Counted from the stretch's first letter, positions 1-10,058 are shown. The stretch: DNA of 64,000 bases from Paenibacillus sp. PL91 (GCF_012935325.2 NZ_JABBYG020000001.1:434001-498000), one strand, 5' to 3'. Notes: generated by a model from the letters alone, not told the origin. Program-made: numbers and translations.

Positions 1-1
1 C

Positions 2-289
2 TGCCAGCTAATCGGCGGTTCCAGTAATATTCATTATGACATTAAACAAGCGGCAGCAGTCGTAAATATGGGCTACGAGAATTTCAGAAAGTTATTTAAA
101 GAAACAACCGGGTTGTCCCCTAAGCGGTATCATATTGAACAGATCATGAAGCAGGCAAAAATGATGCTGCTCTCTGGTCTCCCCATCAAACACGTAGCCG
201 TTAGCCTTGGTTACGGAGATATTTATTCCTTTACCAAACAATTTACGAAATCGGAAGGAATTTCTCCGGGACGTTATATCCGTGATTAG
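2..289 (+). CDS. AraC-family regulator, C-terminal DNA-binding domain (5' end outside window)
   Basis: The reading frame is open from base 2 and ends at a TAG at 287-289, so the gene starts before the window. The visible 95 residues form a typical AraC/XylS double helix-turn-helix domain. The first HTH carries GYENFRKLFKETTGLSPKRY. The second carries the family signature LGYGDIYSFTKQF followed by EGISPGRY. Nothing can be said about the sensor or receiver part. It probably regulates a sugar locus to the left, as its relatives in this window do. Confidence is high for the family and low for the target. Confidence 0.85.
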   Translation, partial: CQLIGGSSNIHYDIKQAAAVVNMGYENFRKLFKETTGLSPKRYHIEQIMKQAKMMLLSGLPIKHVAVSLGYGDIYSFTKQFTKSEGISPGRYIRD

Positions 290-351
290 TCGGGTCCGCC
301 ATTGGTTGTCACAAATGAGAAAATTGCCAACGAACTAGAACAAAGGGGAGA

Positions 352-590
352 ATGATTATAGTAGATCCATTCTTGCGAAATTGGGATTATATACCTGATG
401 GTGAACCTAGAGTATTAGAAAACAGGGTATATATTTTATGGATCGCATGACTTGGCAGGTTCACAGAGGTGGTAGGCGGTTTTATGAGGATATTCATCGC
501 GATGTATGGCGTTTCCGAAACGGGAAAGTGTACGCCGGCGCCAAAATTGTACCCCAATATAGACCACTCCTTAAAAGGCTGTGGTTTTAT
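352..590 (+). pseudogene. Collapsed GH43 glycosidase gene (N-terminus joined to C-terminus)
   Basis: A purine-rich site (aaaggggag) precedes an ATG at 352. The frame reads DPFLRNWDYIPDGEPRV, the usual start of GH43 enzymes that begin NPxLPxWEYIPDGEP. A frameshift near 440 moves the continuing YGSHD motif into another frame, and TGA and TAG stops follow. From about 470 the DNA instead resembles the extreme 3' part of the intact GH43 gene at 14643-16154 (GGF..., IAMYGV and a degenerate DYxP end). The gene therefore seems to have lost its whole centre. It is non-functional. Confidence 0.6.
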
Positions 591-857
591 TCGATACATA
601 AGATAAGCTATGTCTGAATCTTGAAAGATAAGAGTGGCTGCCTAATGTTTAAAAAACGATTGTTTGATATTAGGGATTATACCGTCAAGAGAGCAAATAA
701 CCGATTGGGCTGCCGTCAGCCACACTTGTGCTTTGCCGAAGAGGTAGTCCTCAAAGAGAACGGTAAACGAAAACTCTCTTCCTTCATCGCTGAAGGAAGC
801 TAAATCGACTTAAATATGAACGTTAGTGTTGTTTTCTGATTAGAGAATAACGTATTT

Positions 858-1232
858 TCATTTGGTCAATGCAGGCCTCGGGTAATTGTTGAATCTCCAC
901 CGAACGGTAAATGCCCCCGTAAGAAACCAATCTGCTATATCCGTAGGAAGCGTTAGCCAATCAACTGTGCTGTCTGCTCTTATGACCAATTCGTGACGGC
1001 CCTTGGGTACAGATGGAATTGTCAAAGAGAAGGGAGTGAACCCACTGAAATGGTATCCAAGATGAACGCCGTTTAAGTATACGTCTCCGTGATGCAAACC
1101 CCCGTGGCAAATGATGCGCAGATGAGTTGCTTCGAGATAGGTACGAATATAGGTACGATAACAGGCGGCTCCCTGATAATTGTATACTCCCATTTCATTA
1201 ATCCAGCAGGTGGAACAAAGAGCTGCCGTTCC
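858..1232 (-). pseudogene. GH2 glycosidase sugar-binding (jelly-roll) fragment
   Basis: The frame runs from after a stop near 1232 through WINEMGVYNYQGAACYRTYI and HGGLHHGDVYLNGVHLGYH to a stop at 858. These are the hallmarks of the N-terminal jelly-roll domain of GH2 beta-galactosidases and glucuronidases (xYQGxAxYR, and DVYLNGxxLGxHxGGFTPF). Only about 125 residues of a protein normally over 600 residues remain, with no catalytic barrel. It is a gene scrap, oriented against its neighbours. Confidence 0.6.
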
Positions 1233-1270
1233 TTAAGGATTAAATGCTCCTGAAAAAGAACGATGCGTGA

Positions 1271-1891
1271 TTGACAGCTCCTTATTGGTCATTTTATAAT
1301 CAGTTACCATGTCCGTTTGTCGTGAGAATCTCTTCCGATGATAACGGTATGCACTATAAAACGGAGATGGTTGCGAGGTTGGACTTGCCGTATGTCCAAT
1401 TATTTTCACCGGAGCAAGAAAAGCAAATTAATGAAAGAATACGATATATTGCCCGCAACTGGACACAAAGCCAATCGGATCATAAAGTTGAAATGCAATA
1501 CGAAGTGTCATCCCTTATCACAAGGATGTCAGGCTTCGCTCAAATCACGGACAGTTTCCAAGAAGCCTATAGGGGTGTTCGAAAATGGATCGATACAAAT
1601 TATAGCGAGGATTTGAAAATTGTCGAGCTTGCCAATCGATTCGGTATTTCTACATCGCATCTTCGCGGTTGGTTTCTAAGGGAACTGGGAATCCCGCCCA
1701 AGGAGTACTTGAACCAAGTTCGTAATGAACATGCGAAGAAGTATTTGACGTTCACTGTCGAGCCTATGAAATCCATCGCTGATGCCTGCGGATTTTCCGA
1801 TGAGCAGCATTTTGGAAAAATGTTTCGCAAATGGAATCGGATTCCCCCGGCAAGGTATAGGAATAACTCTAAAAATTCACTGTTAGAATAA
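1271..1891 (+). pseudogene. AraC-family regulator, probably 5'-truncated
   Basis: The frame opens directly after a TGA with a TTG and no convincing ribosome binding site. It gives 206 residues against the usual 270-300. The last 100 residues are a complete AraC double HTH domain (LKIVELANRFGISTSHLRGW, then ADACGFSDEQHFGKMFRKW and PPARY). The first 100 residues match only the end of a cupin-type sensing domain and its linker. The truncation point abuts the GH2 scrap, which suggests a deletion event. A shortened but active DNA-binding protein cannot be excluded. Confidence 0.55.
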
Positions 1892-1956
1892 TACGCTGAA
1901 CCGCATTACAAATAGTGGTGGGGTTTGCTTTTTTTTGTGGCTAAGGAGGAAGCTTG

Positions 1957-3702
1957 ATGAATCAATCGAGAACTTATGTGCCGTTTTCCTATAAGATCAT
2001 GATTCCTTATTTGCTGCTCATCATGCTTACCGAAATTTTCATCGGATCCTATACCTATACGAGACTTTCGAATTCAAGCTCTGTATTAACGGAAATGAAT
2101 ATGAAGATGACGTTTCAGCAAATCACGAACAATATCTTGTATCAGTTACAAGACGTACAGCAAATATCGGATTCACTGTTCCAGTCAACTTAAATTCAAA
2201 AATATTTGGATTCAGAAGAAGACCCCTTTGATATTTACATAATTACAAGAGATCAATTGCTCCCCCTTCTTGCTGCTCCTTTGCAATCGACGAGAAACAA
2301 TATTCAAATCATGCTGTATGTCAAAAATGAGAAGTATCAAGAGGTTTTCAAGGATTTGAAAGGCAACATTCAAGAGAAAGCATACAATCTGCTCTATTTC
2401 TCGCGTATTGAAAATGAAGAATGGTTTAAACAGCTAACCGTAAAAAATCTAGATAATCAATGGCTACAGGTGGATACCGATTTAGAGCAACATAACATTT
2501 CTCTTATTCGAAAGCTGATCTCGTTTAACGATTATCAAACAGAAATAGGTTACTTGCGAATATCCATTCGCTTGGAGGAATTGTTTCAATCTTTGAATAG
2601 CATTAGGGTTGGAGAGCATTCAATCGTTCAGGTGAGGGATAAAACGACGAGCAACATTTTATACCAAGTAAATACAAGCGGTGAAGAGAAGATCAACGAA
2701 TCCTACTTAACCGTCAAGCAGGACATACCGGGGACTCGTTACGGCTTGGAAATATTGGTTTCAGATCAATATTTCCTCAAGGATGCTCAAGATATTCGAA
2801 ATGTCACCCTAACCGTATGTATCGCCAGTTTCCTCATTATGCTATTCATCGGCATTCTTGTGGCCCGTTTGTCTAATAGGAAGATGAAGAAAATCATTTC
2901 GTACGTCCGTTCACTACGATCCGGCGAGTTTCGCAAACGTATCCTTATTTCAGGTCATGATGAATTTGCACAAATCGCGGTCGCTTTTAACCAAACAGCC
3001 TCCAATATTGATCATTTAATTCAAACTGTATATTTGCAAAAAATTAATGTGAAGGAAGCAGAGTTGGAAGCTCTGCAGGCCCAGATTAGTCCTCATTTTC
3101 TGTATAATACGCTTTCCTCGATTAATAGTCTTGCCAACATGGGGGAAACGGACAAGGTCAGCGCCATGGTAACCGGTTTGGCGAAATTCTACAGGTTGAC
3201 GCTTAATGATGGACGTATCATGATACCGCTAGTCAATGAGCTGGAACAGGTGAAGTCCTATATCGAAATTCAGAAGATCAAATATGCCAACCGCTTCGAT
3301 ACATATATAGAGGTTGAGCCGGAATTGCTCGAATGCGAGGTCATAAAACTTATTTTGCAGCCTTTTGTCGAGAATGCATTAAAATATGCTTGGCATGTTG
3401 ATCGTCTAACCGTCAAAATTGTTGGGAGACGAGTGGGCGATCATATCTTCATATCGGTTATTGATAACGGAATCGGCATACATCGAGACCGGATACGCGA
3501 GATTAACAGCAATCAGCCGATGATTTCAAGTTGCGGGATCAGCAACGTGAATGACCGGATCAAGCTGAGATACGGCGGTGATTACGGAGTTAAGGTATCA
3601 AGCTTCTATGGAGGGGGCACCACGGTTTTACTTATTCTCCCCTATGAGCAACCGAAGACGGGCATAAAAGATATACGAAAGATGCGGGGGGAAGAGGCAT
3701 GA
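1957..3702 (+). pseudogene. YesM-type sensor histidine kinase interrupted by one in-frame stop
   Basis: A strong site (aaggagga) lies six bases before ATG 1957. The frame encodes an N-terminal membrane segment (about residues 8-28), then hits TAA at 2191-2193, and continues unbroken in the same frame from 2194 to 3702. The second part has an extracellular sensor, a transmembrane segment (VCIASFLIMLFIGILVA), a HAMP linker, the His-kinase core ISPHFLYNTLSSINSL and an ATPase with DNGIGI. It overlaps the next gene by ATGA, so the two form an operon. One substitution (for example CAA to TAA) explains the break. Full-length kinase would need readthrough or repair. The downstream part alone could begin at TTG 2206 but would lack the first membrane anchor. 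Confidence 0.75.
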
Positions 3703-5279
3703 CCTATCGGATATTAATTGTCGATGATGAATCGGTGGATTTAGAGTGGATGAGAAGAAGGATACAAAGCAGCGGCAAACGGCTTGAGGTAGCTGCAGCT
3801 GTGGATAACGTATATGCCGCTCTGGACGTCGTCAAGGAAGAGCAGATTGATATTATACTTTCGGACATACAGATGCCGATTATGACGGGAATGGAACTTA
3901 TCCGGAAGGTGAAGCAATCCCGCCCGCATATCAGAGTTATGTTCGTCAGCGGTCATAAGGAGTTCGAATATGCGAAGCAGGCTGTTGATTTCAATGCCTT
4001 TGGTTATCTCCTGAAGCCGGTGGAGGATAAGGAGTTGTCAGATAAGCTGGATGCTGTTATCGCTGATTTGGACAAGGAGCGGGAACGCAATGAAGAGACG
4101 CTGCAGTTAAAAGAGACGTTCTCGCTTGTAAAGCAGGAGATGCTTTTCAGATGGCTGGAAGGTGATAACCTGCAGCTGATTGCAAAGGCTGCATCCGTAC
4201 TTGAAGAGGAAGTGCAAGCTTACGGAACGGCTGCTGCGGTAGTTGAGGTTGATCAAGTAGATTGGCGGACGGGGAAGGATGACGTGAGCGATTGGCAAAC
4301 TTCATATCAACAGATCACCCGGTTTGTCGAGGAGTATGTAGAGGAACGGGGATGGGGGTATTGTATTCAGGGAGAACATCAGCGCCGGACGCTGCTTCTA
4401 TTCGGGGATGAGCATACGCACAGCACAAGGATGGATGAGCTTATTGCAGTAGTGGGCAAGCTGTTTCCGCTAACGATTTCGATCGGACTCGGCTTTCACA
4501 CGGATGATCAATTGGAGCTCCCCCAGTCTTATGAAGCGGCCAAAAAAGCACTTGGTACTAAGTGGCATGCAGGTAAGAATAAGACACTTACTTCTGGTGA
4601 TAGCGGTGGGCCGATAAATACGTTTGCGCATAATCCGGACGAGCAATGGCCAGAAATCGTGCAGGCGCTTGCGGATTACAATTTAAAGGCGATCGATGAT
4701 TGGATCGAGCTGATCTTTCATCAGTTGCAGCCGTTGGAAACCAAAAGCACGGTCTTCCAGCACCTTGTCCATTCCATTATCAAATTGAGCGAGCAATTTT
4801 CGACATTGAACGAGAACTTTGACGAATTGATGGAGTGGGAAACCCCCTTTCCGAACAATCTGCTGGGGTTTGAAACCGTACTGGATATGAAGTCCTGGCT
4901 GAGACGAAAGTTTTTTGCATTCTCAGAAAAATGGTACCTCAAGAAACAAAATCAGAAGAGAAAACTAATACTTGAAATCATGCAATATGTGGAGGAGCAG
5001 ATTGACAGGAAAATTACGCTCAAGAAAGCAGCGGATTACTTTGGTTTTTCCACTAATTACTTGGGGTATGTGTACAAGCAAGAGACAGGACAGCACTTTA
5101 GCGCATATATTAATGAACTGCGAATCAAGAAGGCTTGCCAACTTCTGCAAAACCCGAAGGTCAAAATTTATGAAATATCCGAAAGCATTGGCTATAAGAA
5201 TATTGTTTATTTCAACCGCCAGTTCAAACAGGTAACGGGCATGTCGCCCGGCGAATACCGAAAGCGGCTCAGTATTTAA
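3699..5279 (+). CDS. YesN-type response regulator, receiver plus AraC DNA-binding domain
   Basis: This is a 526-residue two-component regulator of the YesN type. The receiver (about 1-120) has the acidic pair in ILIVDDE, the phospho-aspartate in ILSDIQMP and a KP pair (YLLKPVED). A long middle linker (about 130-410) is typical of the family. The C-terminus (about 425-526) is an AraC double HTH ending MSPGEYRKRL. The ATG overlaps the kinase stop by four bases, so the two are translationally coupled. By position and family habit it should activate the transporter and glycosidase genes from 6136 onward. Its partner kinase is broken, so its present signal input is uncertain. Confidence 0.9.
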   Translation: MTYRILIVDDESVDLEWMRRRIQSSGKRLEVAAAVDNVYAALDVVKEEQIDIILSDIQMPIMTGMELIRKVKQSRPHIRVMFVSGHKEFEYAKQAVDFNAFGYLLKPVEDKELSDKLDAVIADLDKERERNEETLQLKETFSLVKQEMLFRWLEGDNLQLIAKAASVLEEEVQAYGTAAAVVEVDQVDWRTGKDDVSDWQTSYQQITRFVEEYVEERGWGYCIQGEHQRRTLLLFGDEHTHSTRMDELIAVVGKLFPLTISIGLGFHTDDQLELPQSYEAAKKALGTKWHAGKNKTLTSGDSGGPINTFAHNPDEQWPEIVQALADYNLKAIDDWIELIFHQLQPLETKSTVFQHLVHSIIKLSEQFSTLNENFDELMEWETPFPNNLLGFETVLDMKSWLRRKFFAFSEKWYLKKQNQKRKLILEIMQYVEEQIDRKITLKKAADYFGFSTNYLGYVYKQETGQHFSAYINELRIKKACQLLQNPKVKIYEISESIGYKNIVYFNRQFKQVTGMSPGEYRKRLSI

Positions 5280-5380
5280 CAATATATTATGTGAAACCCC
5301 AATCTAAAAGAAAAAGCTGTGGTTTTTACTATAATGGTCATACTCCTGTCAAGCAGATATTAGAAAAAAGCTATGCAATG

Positions 5381-5416
5381 AGCGCGCATCGGTATTCAAT
5401 TGGTGCGCGCTGTTTT
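5381..5416 (+). terminator. Rho-independent terminator after the regulator pair
   Basis: A nine-base GC-rich stem (gcgcgcatc pairing with ggtgcgcgc, one G-T wobble) closes an eleven-base loop and is followed by tgttttagttt. It lies about 100 bases after the regulator stop and separates the regulators from the transporter operon. Confidence 0.75.
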
Positions 5417-6110
5417 AGTTTGGCTTGAAACCGCTGGTAGTTAGAAAAGTAAATGTACTCTTCCACAGCTTGCTGAATTTCGAATACCTACTCTTCTATG
5501 TAATTTATATATTGCAAATAACATGCTATCCCGGACTATCACTTATACAGATCATTGAACCACGCGGAGTGCAGAAAGAGAATTATGGCTGGTTGCGGAT
5601 GAATAGCCAGCGAAAATGTTGGTGTATCCAGAATGCGTTATTTGGGAGAGATCTAAAACACCGTGCCTCTCTAAGAACAACTTTCCAATGTATTTTTCAT
5701 ACGATTTCAGTGTACTCTTGGAAATTTGGAACTGTTTTCGATATTCTTGAAACTACTCGAGAATGCTGGAATGATGCGATAACAAGGACAAACACGAGGT
5801 CTGATTGAAAAATAACCAAAAAGATACTGTCAATTAAGATTCAAGTTGATTAACAATTTCAAGGGAGGGTTTTCATTGCTTCGATTAATAGGTAGCGTGC
5901 GGGATATCTACTAACGTAGCCACACCAAATAAGCGGTAAGGAGCCGTTTAACAAACTATATGAAGGAACGCTCCTTTGTCGCTTACAACTCCAAAATCGC
6001 TAAATGTTCGTGCGAAACGACAGCCGTTTACGTTTGAAATCGTTGAAAAAGTAAAGTTTTCGTTGCTCACCTCAATCCCATGATCATCCCTTAATAGTTA
6101 TCATTAAGAA
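5417..6110 (+). other. Long gene-poor leader region before the transporter operon
   Basis: This stretch of about 700 bases holds no credible gene. One 127-codon open frame (5425-5808) has no ribosome site and reads as random, Cys- and Trp-rich protein. A perfect site-like gggaggg at 5862-5868 is followed by a short dead frame. An imperfect inverted repeat (taagcg...aggagc at 5930-5944, and its complement at 5970-5985) could fold in the mRNA leader. The region probably carries the promoter of the permease operon, but I could not place -35 and -10 boxes with confidence. Confidence 0.35.
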
Positions 6111-6135
6111 AAAGAGGGAGGATCAACCTATCGCA

Positions 6136-7113
6136 ATGAAAGAACATATCGCATTAAAGGCGGACATACGCAAAGTAAGAACACCCCGATCCGGTTACGG
6201 ATTACGAGGCATAATACGACAATGGGATCTCCAGTCAATGGTTTTGCCGGGGTTCATTTGTCTAATTCTTTTCAGCTATATTCCGATGTATGGAGTCATT
6301 ATAGCATTTAAGGAATTTGACATATTTCAGGGAATAGGGGCGAGTCCCTGGGTTGGTTTCTATCATTTTAATCTATTTTTTGAATCTCCCGAGCTGAATA
6401 TGGTCATGAGAAACACGATCATCATCTCGACATTGAAGCTGGTCTTGATTTTCCCCGCTCCGATCATGTTGGCGCTCCTGCTTAATGAGATCAGGCATAA
6501 CGGGTTCAAGCGCTTCATTCAAACGGCAACCTATCTGCCGCATTTTATTTCCTGGGTTATCGTTTCAGGATTAGTATTCTCCCTCCTGTCGGTGGAAAGC
6601 GGCAGCTTGAATTATCTTCTTGAGAAGCTTGGGATCATTGATAAGCCGATTAACTGGTTATCTTTGCCGAAATATTTCTACAGTATTCTGCTCAGTGCTA
6701 GTATGTGGAAAGAAATCGGGTTCAGCTCCATCGTCTACCTGGCTGCCATAGCCGGTATTAACCCCAGCTTGTACGAAGCCGCGGAGATAGACGGAGCCGG
6801 CAGATTCCGCAAGATGTTCAGTGTTACGCTGCCCTGTATCGCACCTGTCGTTATCATCTTCCTAATCCTGTCGATTGGCAACCTGCTAAGCGCCGGTTTT
6901 GAAGACATCTTAACGCTAACCAATAACGGCAAGAACGGGACCTTGACCAATGTGGCGGAAGTGCTCGATACGTACGTCTATCGTGTGGGTCTAAGCGAGC
7001 AGAGGTACTCGTTCGCAACGGCGGTCGGTTTGTTCAAATCCATCATTAACATTGTATTATTGGTCGCTGCAAATACGATAGCCAAGAGAGTAGGGGGTAA
7101 TTCCCTATGGTAA
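6136..7113 (+). CDS. CUT1 ABC transporter permease, LplB/YtxP type
   Basis: This is a 325-residue inner-membrane permease with six predicted transmembrane segments, beginning at VLPGFICLILFSYIPMYGV. The EAA loop contacting the ATPase is visible (YEAAEIDGAGRFRKMFSVTLP, near residue 215). It matches the LplB-like branch of carbohydrate uptake permeases that work with an LplC partner and an LplA-type lipoprotein. A gggagg site lies about 14 bases before the ATG, a little far. The next gene overlaps its 3' end by seven bases. No ATPase gene is present in the operon, which is normal where one shared MsmX-like ATPase serves many importers. The substrate is probably an oligosaccharide released by the GH42 and GH43 enzymes encoded downstream. 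Confidence 0.9.
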   Translation: MKEHIALKADIRKVRTPRSGYGLRGIIRQWDLQSMVLPGFICLILFSYIPMYGVIIAFKEFDIFQGIGASPWVGFYHFNLFFESPELNMVMRNTIIISTLKLVLIFPAPIMLALLLNEIRHNGFKRFIQTATYLPHFISWVIVSGLVFSLLSVESGSLNYLLEKLGIIDKPINWLSLPKYFYSILLSASMWKEIGFSSIVYLAAIAGINPSLYEAAEIDGAGRFRKMFSVTLPCIAPVVIIFLILSIGNLLSAGFEDILTLTNNGKNGTLTNVAEVLDTYVYRVGLSEQRYSFATAVGLFKSIINIVLLVAANTIAKRVGGNSLW

Positions 7114-7994
7114 GAAACAGCTGGAATGACCGCATCTTCGACATGATCATCTATACGCTGTTAGCGGTGCTCTCTTTTACGGCCATATACCCATTCTGGA
7201 ATACGCTCGTCATGTCTCTGAATGAAGGAAAGGACACCTCCATGGGGGGGCTGACCTTTTGGCCTCGCGAATTTACTATTTCGAATTACGAAGTGATATT
7301 CAGCGATGAACGCTTCTTCCGAGCGATGGGGATATCCATTGCAAGAACAGTATCCGGCACGTTCCTCTCTGTTCTGATTACGGCTTTAATGGCCTTTGCG
7401 CTAGCGAAAAAAGAGCTTAAGGGCAAGCGGTTCTACATGATTGCCGGCATCATTACGATGTACTTTCAAGGCGGGCTAATTCCGACTTACCTGTGGCTGC
7501 GTGAGATCGGGTTGTTCAATAACTTCTGGGTATTGATTATCCCCGGGATCCTTAGCATCTGGAATATGATCGTGTTCCGCACCTTTTTCCAGGGGCTGCC
7601 GGATGAGCTTGAAGAATCGGCCAAGCTGGACGGCTGCAATTACTATGGTCTTTTCTTTCGGATCGTGCTGCCCGTATCGGGACCTGTATTCGCCACATTG
7701 TCTCTTTTCACGGCGGTCGGTTTATGGAACGAATGGTTTAATGCCGGTATTTTCATCAATAATGCAGAGCTGCTTCCTGTTCAAAACTATTTGATGAACA
7801 TGATCAATACCAGCTCGACCGCGGAGATGCTTAGCCAAATGGGCAACGGGGTCAATGTGGTGACTCAGACGGTCACGCCAAAATCGCTTCAGATGACGGC
7901 CGTTATGGTGGTCACTCTGCCCATCATCATGGTGTATCCGTTCCTGCAAAAGTATTTTGTCAAAGGTGTCATGATTGGTTCGTTGAAGGAATGA
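7107..7994 (+). CDS. CUT1 ABC transporter permease, LplC/YtcP type
   Basis: This is a 295-residue permease of the LplC/YtcP branch. The N-terminus has the typical first membrane helix and periplasm-facing motif (IIYTLLAVLSFTAIYPFWNT, then FTISNYEVIF). The EAA loop is seen as LEESAKLDGCNYYGLFFRIVLP. The end is the family-typical YPFLQKYFVKGVMIGSLKE. It overlaps the upstream permease gene by seven bases and lies 54 bases before the binding-protein gene. Together the two permeases form the membrane channel of one importer. Confidence 0.9.
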   Translation: MVRNSWNDRIFDMIIYTLLAVLSFTAIYPFWNTLVMSLNEGKDTSMGGLTFWPREFTISNYEVIFSDERFFRAMGISIARTVSGTFLSVLITALMAFALAKKELKGKRFYMIAGIITMYFQGGLIPTYLWLREIGLFNNFWVLIIPGILSIWNMIVFRTFFQGLPDELEESAKLDGCNYYGLFFRIVLPVSGPVFATLSLFTAVGLWNEWFNAGIFINNAELLPVQNYLMNMINTSSTAEMLSQMGNGVNVVTQTVTPKSLQMTAVMVVTLPIIMVYPFLQKYFVKGVMIGSLKE

Positions 7995-8048
7995 TTTAGA
8001 GGCCACGTGCCTTTAAATATATAAAACAAGCTAGAGAGGGGTTATCAT

Positions 8049-9701
8049 GTGTTGAAAAAAATAAGAAAGCGGCTGTTTGGGGGATTATCTCTTATCCTCG
8101 CCTGCAGTTTGGTTCTGAGTGCTTGCAGCAGCAATAGTAACGACCCGGGGAACAGCACAGGAACAAACACGCCGGAAGTGACTGTAGAGGCGCTGCCTGC
8201 ATTTGGGGAACAGCCATTAGAGTTCAGCTACTATATGAATTATGACTGGGCTTCTCCAAGTGGTTATGGTACCAATGATGCGGTTACCAAATGGTTAAAA
8301 GAAGAGAAAAAAATGAATTTGATTGAAATTGGCTCCAATGGCAATGCAAAGCAGAAATTCGGGACGATGGTTGCGTCGGATACACTGCCAGACGTTATAG
8401 CTTTGGACCCGAACACGCCGGAATTCGAAAACTTGGTGAAAAACAAAAAGATCGTTCCATTGGATGCATACTATGATAAGTATCCGAACCTTAAAGATTT
8501 GATCGATCCGGATACGATGGATATGATGCGAGCTACCGACGGCCATGTCTACGGTATGCCTAGTTGGTTCGGCAGTTCCAGGAATGAAAATCAAATGGCC
8601 AGCTTCGGCTGGATTGTCAACCGTAAGATCTATGCCGAGCTAGGTAAGCCGAAGCTTGAGACGTTAGATGATTTGTATGCGTATTTGAAGCTCGTCAAAG
8701 ATAAGTATCCGGATATCATACCGATGCAAGATCCATCGGAAATGATGATTTACGGCGGCTACGGCGATTTGCGCTGGTCGGATTCTCTTAAAGAAGTTCC
8801 AGTGTATGTGAACTTCAAGACGAACGCGATCGAATCCATATTCACGGATCCGGCCTTCAAGAAAATGAAGGAAATGACAAACAAGTTATATCAAGAAGGA
8901 CTGGTCTCGCAGGATTTCCTCACTCAAAGCGGCGAGCAAGCAACCGAAAAGCTTAACTCTGGTCGAATTGCCGTACAAACCGCTAACAGCATAACTTCAA
9001 TAGGGCGAGCAGCGAACAACATTTTGCAGGCGAAGGACCCTGCGGCAGGTTATGATTTTATCCCCTACCTATACGATGATGGCGTGGATCCGGCTACAGT
9101 AGCGCCTATCGGCTTTGGTAAGTTGGGCTGGAACCAAACGGTAATTACGACTAGTGCCAAGGAATCGGAGCGAATCTTCCAATTCTTCGACTGGTGGGCT
9201 AGCGCAGAAGGTCAACGAATTTCAACATATGGGCCTCCGGGAATATTGTGGGACACTTTTGACGAGAACGGCGCACCGATCGACAACGAGAAGAGCAAGA
9301 CAATGACTATGGAAGAGAAAGCCAACCTCAAGCTTGGTTGGAATCCGCTCGGCACTTGGCAATTCCATAAGATTGGGGCAGCACGGGTTAAGCAGGACCC
9401 TGGGAAGGCCGAATGGGATGTTGTAGCAAGTTTGTTCTATGGTAAATTCGTCAAAACGAATAACGATCAATTCAATGGAATTATGAATATTGACTCCAAG
9501 TCCAAGCTGGGAATCGACTTTGCGCGGATGAAGCAGATCGTTAAGGATTACGACGCGAAGCTTGTTTTTGCGAAAGACCAAGCGGAGTTCGATTCCGTAT
9601 TCAAGCAATATGAAGATGCTTTGAACGCCTCAGGCTACATGGATCTGATTGCGCATGAGACTGAGGTATGGAAGAAGAACAGGGAGAAAATGGGCATATA
9701 A
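8049..9701 (+). CDS. LplA-type sugar-binding lipoprotein of the ABC importer
   Basis: This is a 550-residue extracellular solute-binding protein of the large LplA/YtcQ group. It starts at GTG 8049 behind gagagggg; an ATG at 8047 is out of frame and leads to a quick stop. The signal peptide ends in a lipobox LSAC with the lipidated Cys at residue 26, followed by a Ser/Asn-rich linker. The body has the binding-protein pattern of this family (for example FGTMVASDTLPDVIAL and a WASAEGQRI stretch). It would hand an oligosaccharide to the two permeases just upstream. Confidence 0.9.
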   Translation: MLKKIRKRLFGGLSLILACSLVLSACSSNSNDPGNSTGTNTPEVTVEALPAFGEQPLEFSYYMNYDWASPSGYGTNDAVTKWLKEEKKMNLIEIGSNGNAKQKFGTMVASDTLPDVIALDPNTPEFENLVKNKKIVPLDAYYDKYPNLKDLIDPDTMDMMRATDGHVYGMPSWFGSSRNENQMASFGWIVNRKIYAELGKPKLETLDDLYAYLKLVKDKYPDIIPMQDPSEMMIYGGYGDLRWSDSLKEVPVYVNFKTNAIESIFTDPAFKKMKEMTNKLYQEGLVSQDFLTQSGEQATEKLNSGRIAVQTANSITSIGRAANNILQAKDPAAGYDFIPYLYDDGVDPATVAPIGFGKLGWNQTVITTSAKESERIFQFFDWWASAEGQRISTYGPPGILWDTFDENGAPIDNEKSKTMTMEEKANLKLGWNPLGTWQFHKIGAARVKQDPGKAEWDVVASLFYGKFVKTNNDQFNGIMNIDSKSKLGIDFARMKQIVKDYDAKLVFAKDQAEFDSVFKQYEDALNASGYMDLIAHETEVWKKNREKMGI

Positions 9702-9721
9702 GGAACATATAAAACCGGCTC

Positions 9722-10058
9722 TGCTGGGTTTCGACTGAAACTTCTTGCGAAATCCGGCGCCGGAAAGCTGGTCGCTTCACGAGAGTCCGGGGAATCTTGT
9801 GCTGGGCGGGAATAAGACGTCGCTTGACACGACGCTGGCGCCTCCGCTTTTGTCGGCCGCCGACTGTACCATTTGCCATGCAGCATAGCTGCCTTGCTGA
9901 TTCGGCGACCTTGAATTGGGATCGGGAGAAACTCATTTTATCTCAACGGAGGTAGCGGGCGGCTTTACAGGAAACATGATCGCGATGTATGCCGTGAGCT
10001 AACGGGGCAAGGTACGCTGGCACGCTTTGATTGGTTCGATTATAATCCGGCGATTTAG
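9722..10058 (+). pseudogene. GH43 glycosidase 3' relic with internal deletion
   Basis: From 9722 the DNA runs closely parallel to 15586-15760 of the intact GH43 gene (shared blocks aatccggcgccgg, aacaagacgtcgct and others). It then jumps, after a deletion of roughly 240 bases, to match 16010-16140 (ttgaattggg...cgggagaaactcat, the GGFTG box and ctttgattggttcgatta). A TGA replaces the Trp codon near 9738 and at least one frameshift lies near 9840. The relic is therefore the tail of a second, dead copy of the GH43 gene, left between the binding protein and the next regulator. Confidence 0.75.

Noticed and set aside
621..803. 60-codon open frame, with a perfect hairpin at 778-799
   Set aside because: The protein resembles nothing I know and starts without a good site. 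The hairpin lacks a T-run, so I did not call a terminator.
5425..5808. 127-codon open frame before the LplB gene
   Set aside because: No ribosome site and no recognisable protein pattern; composition looks random.
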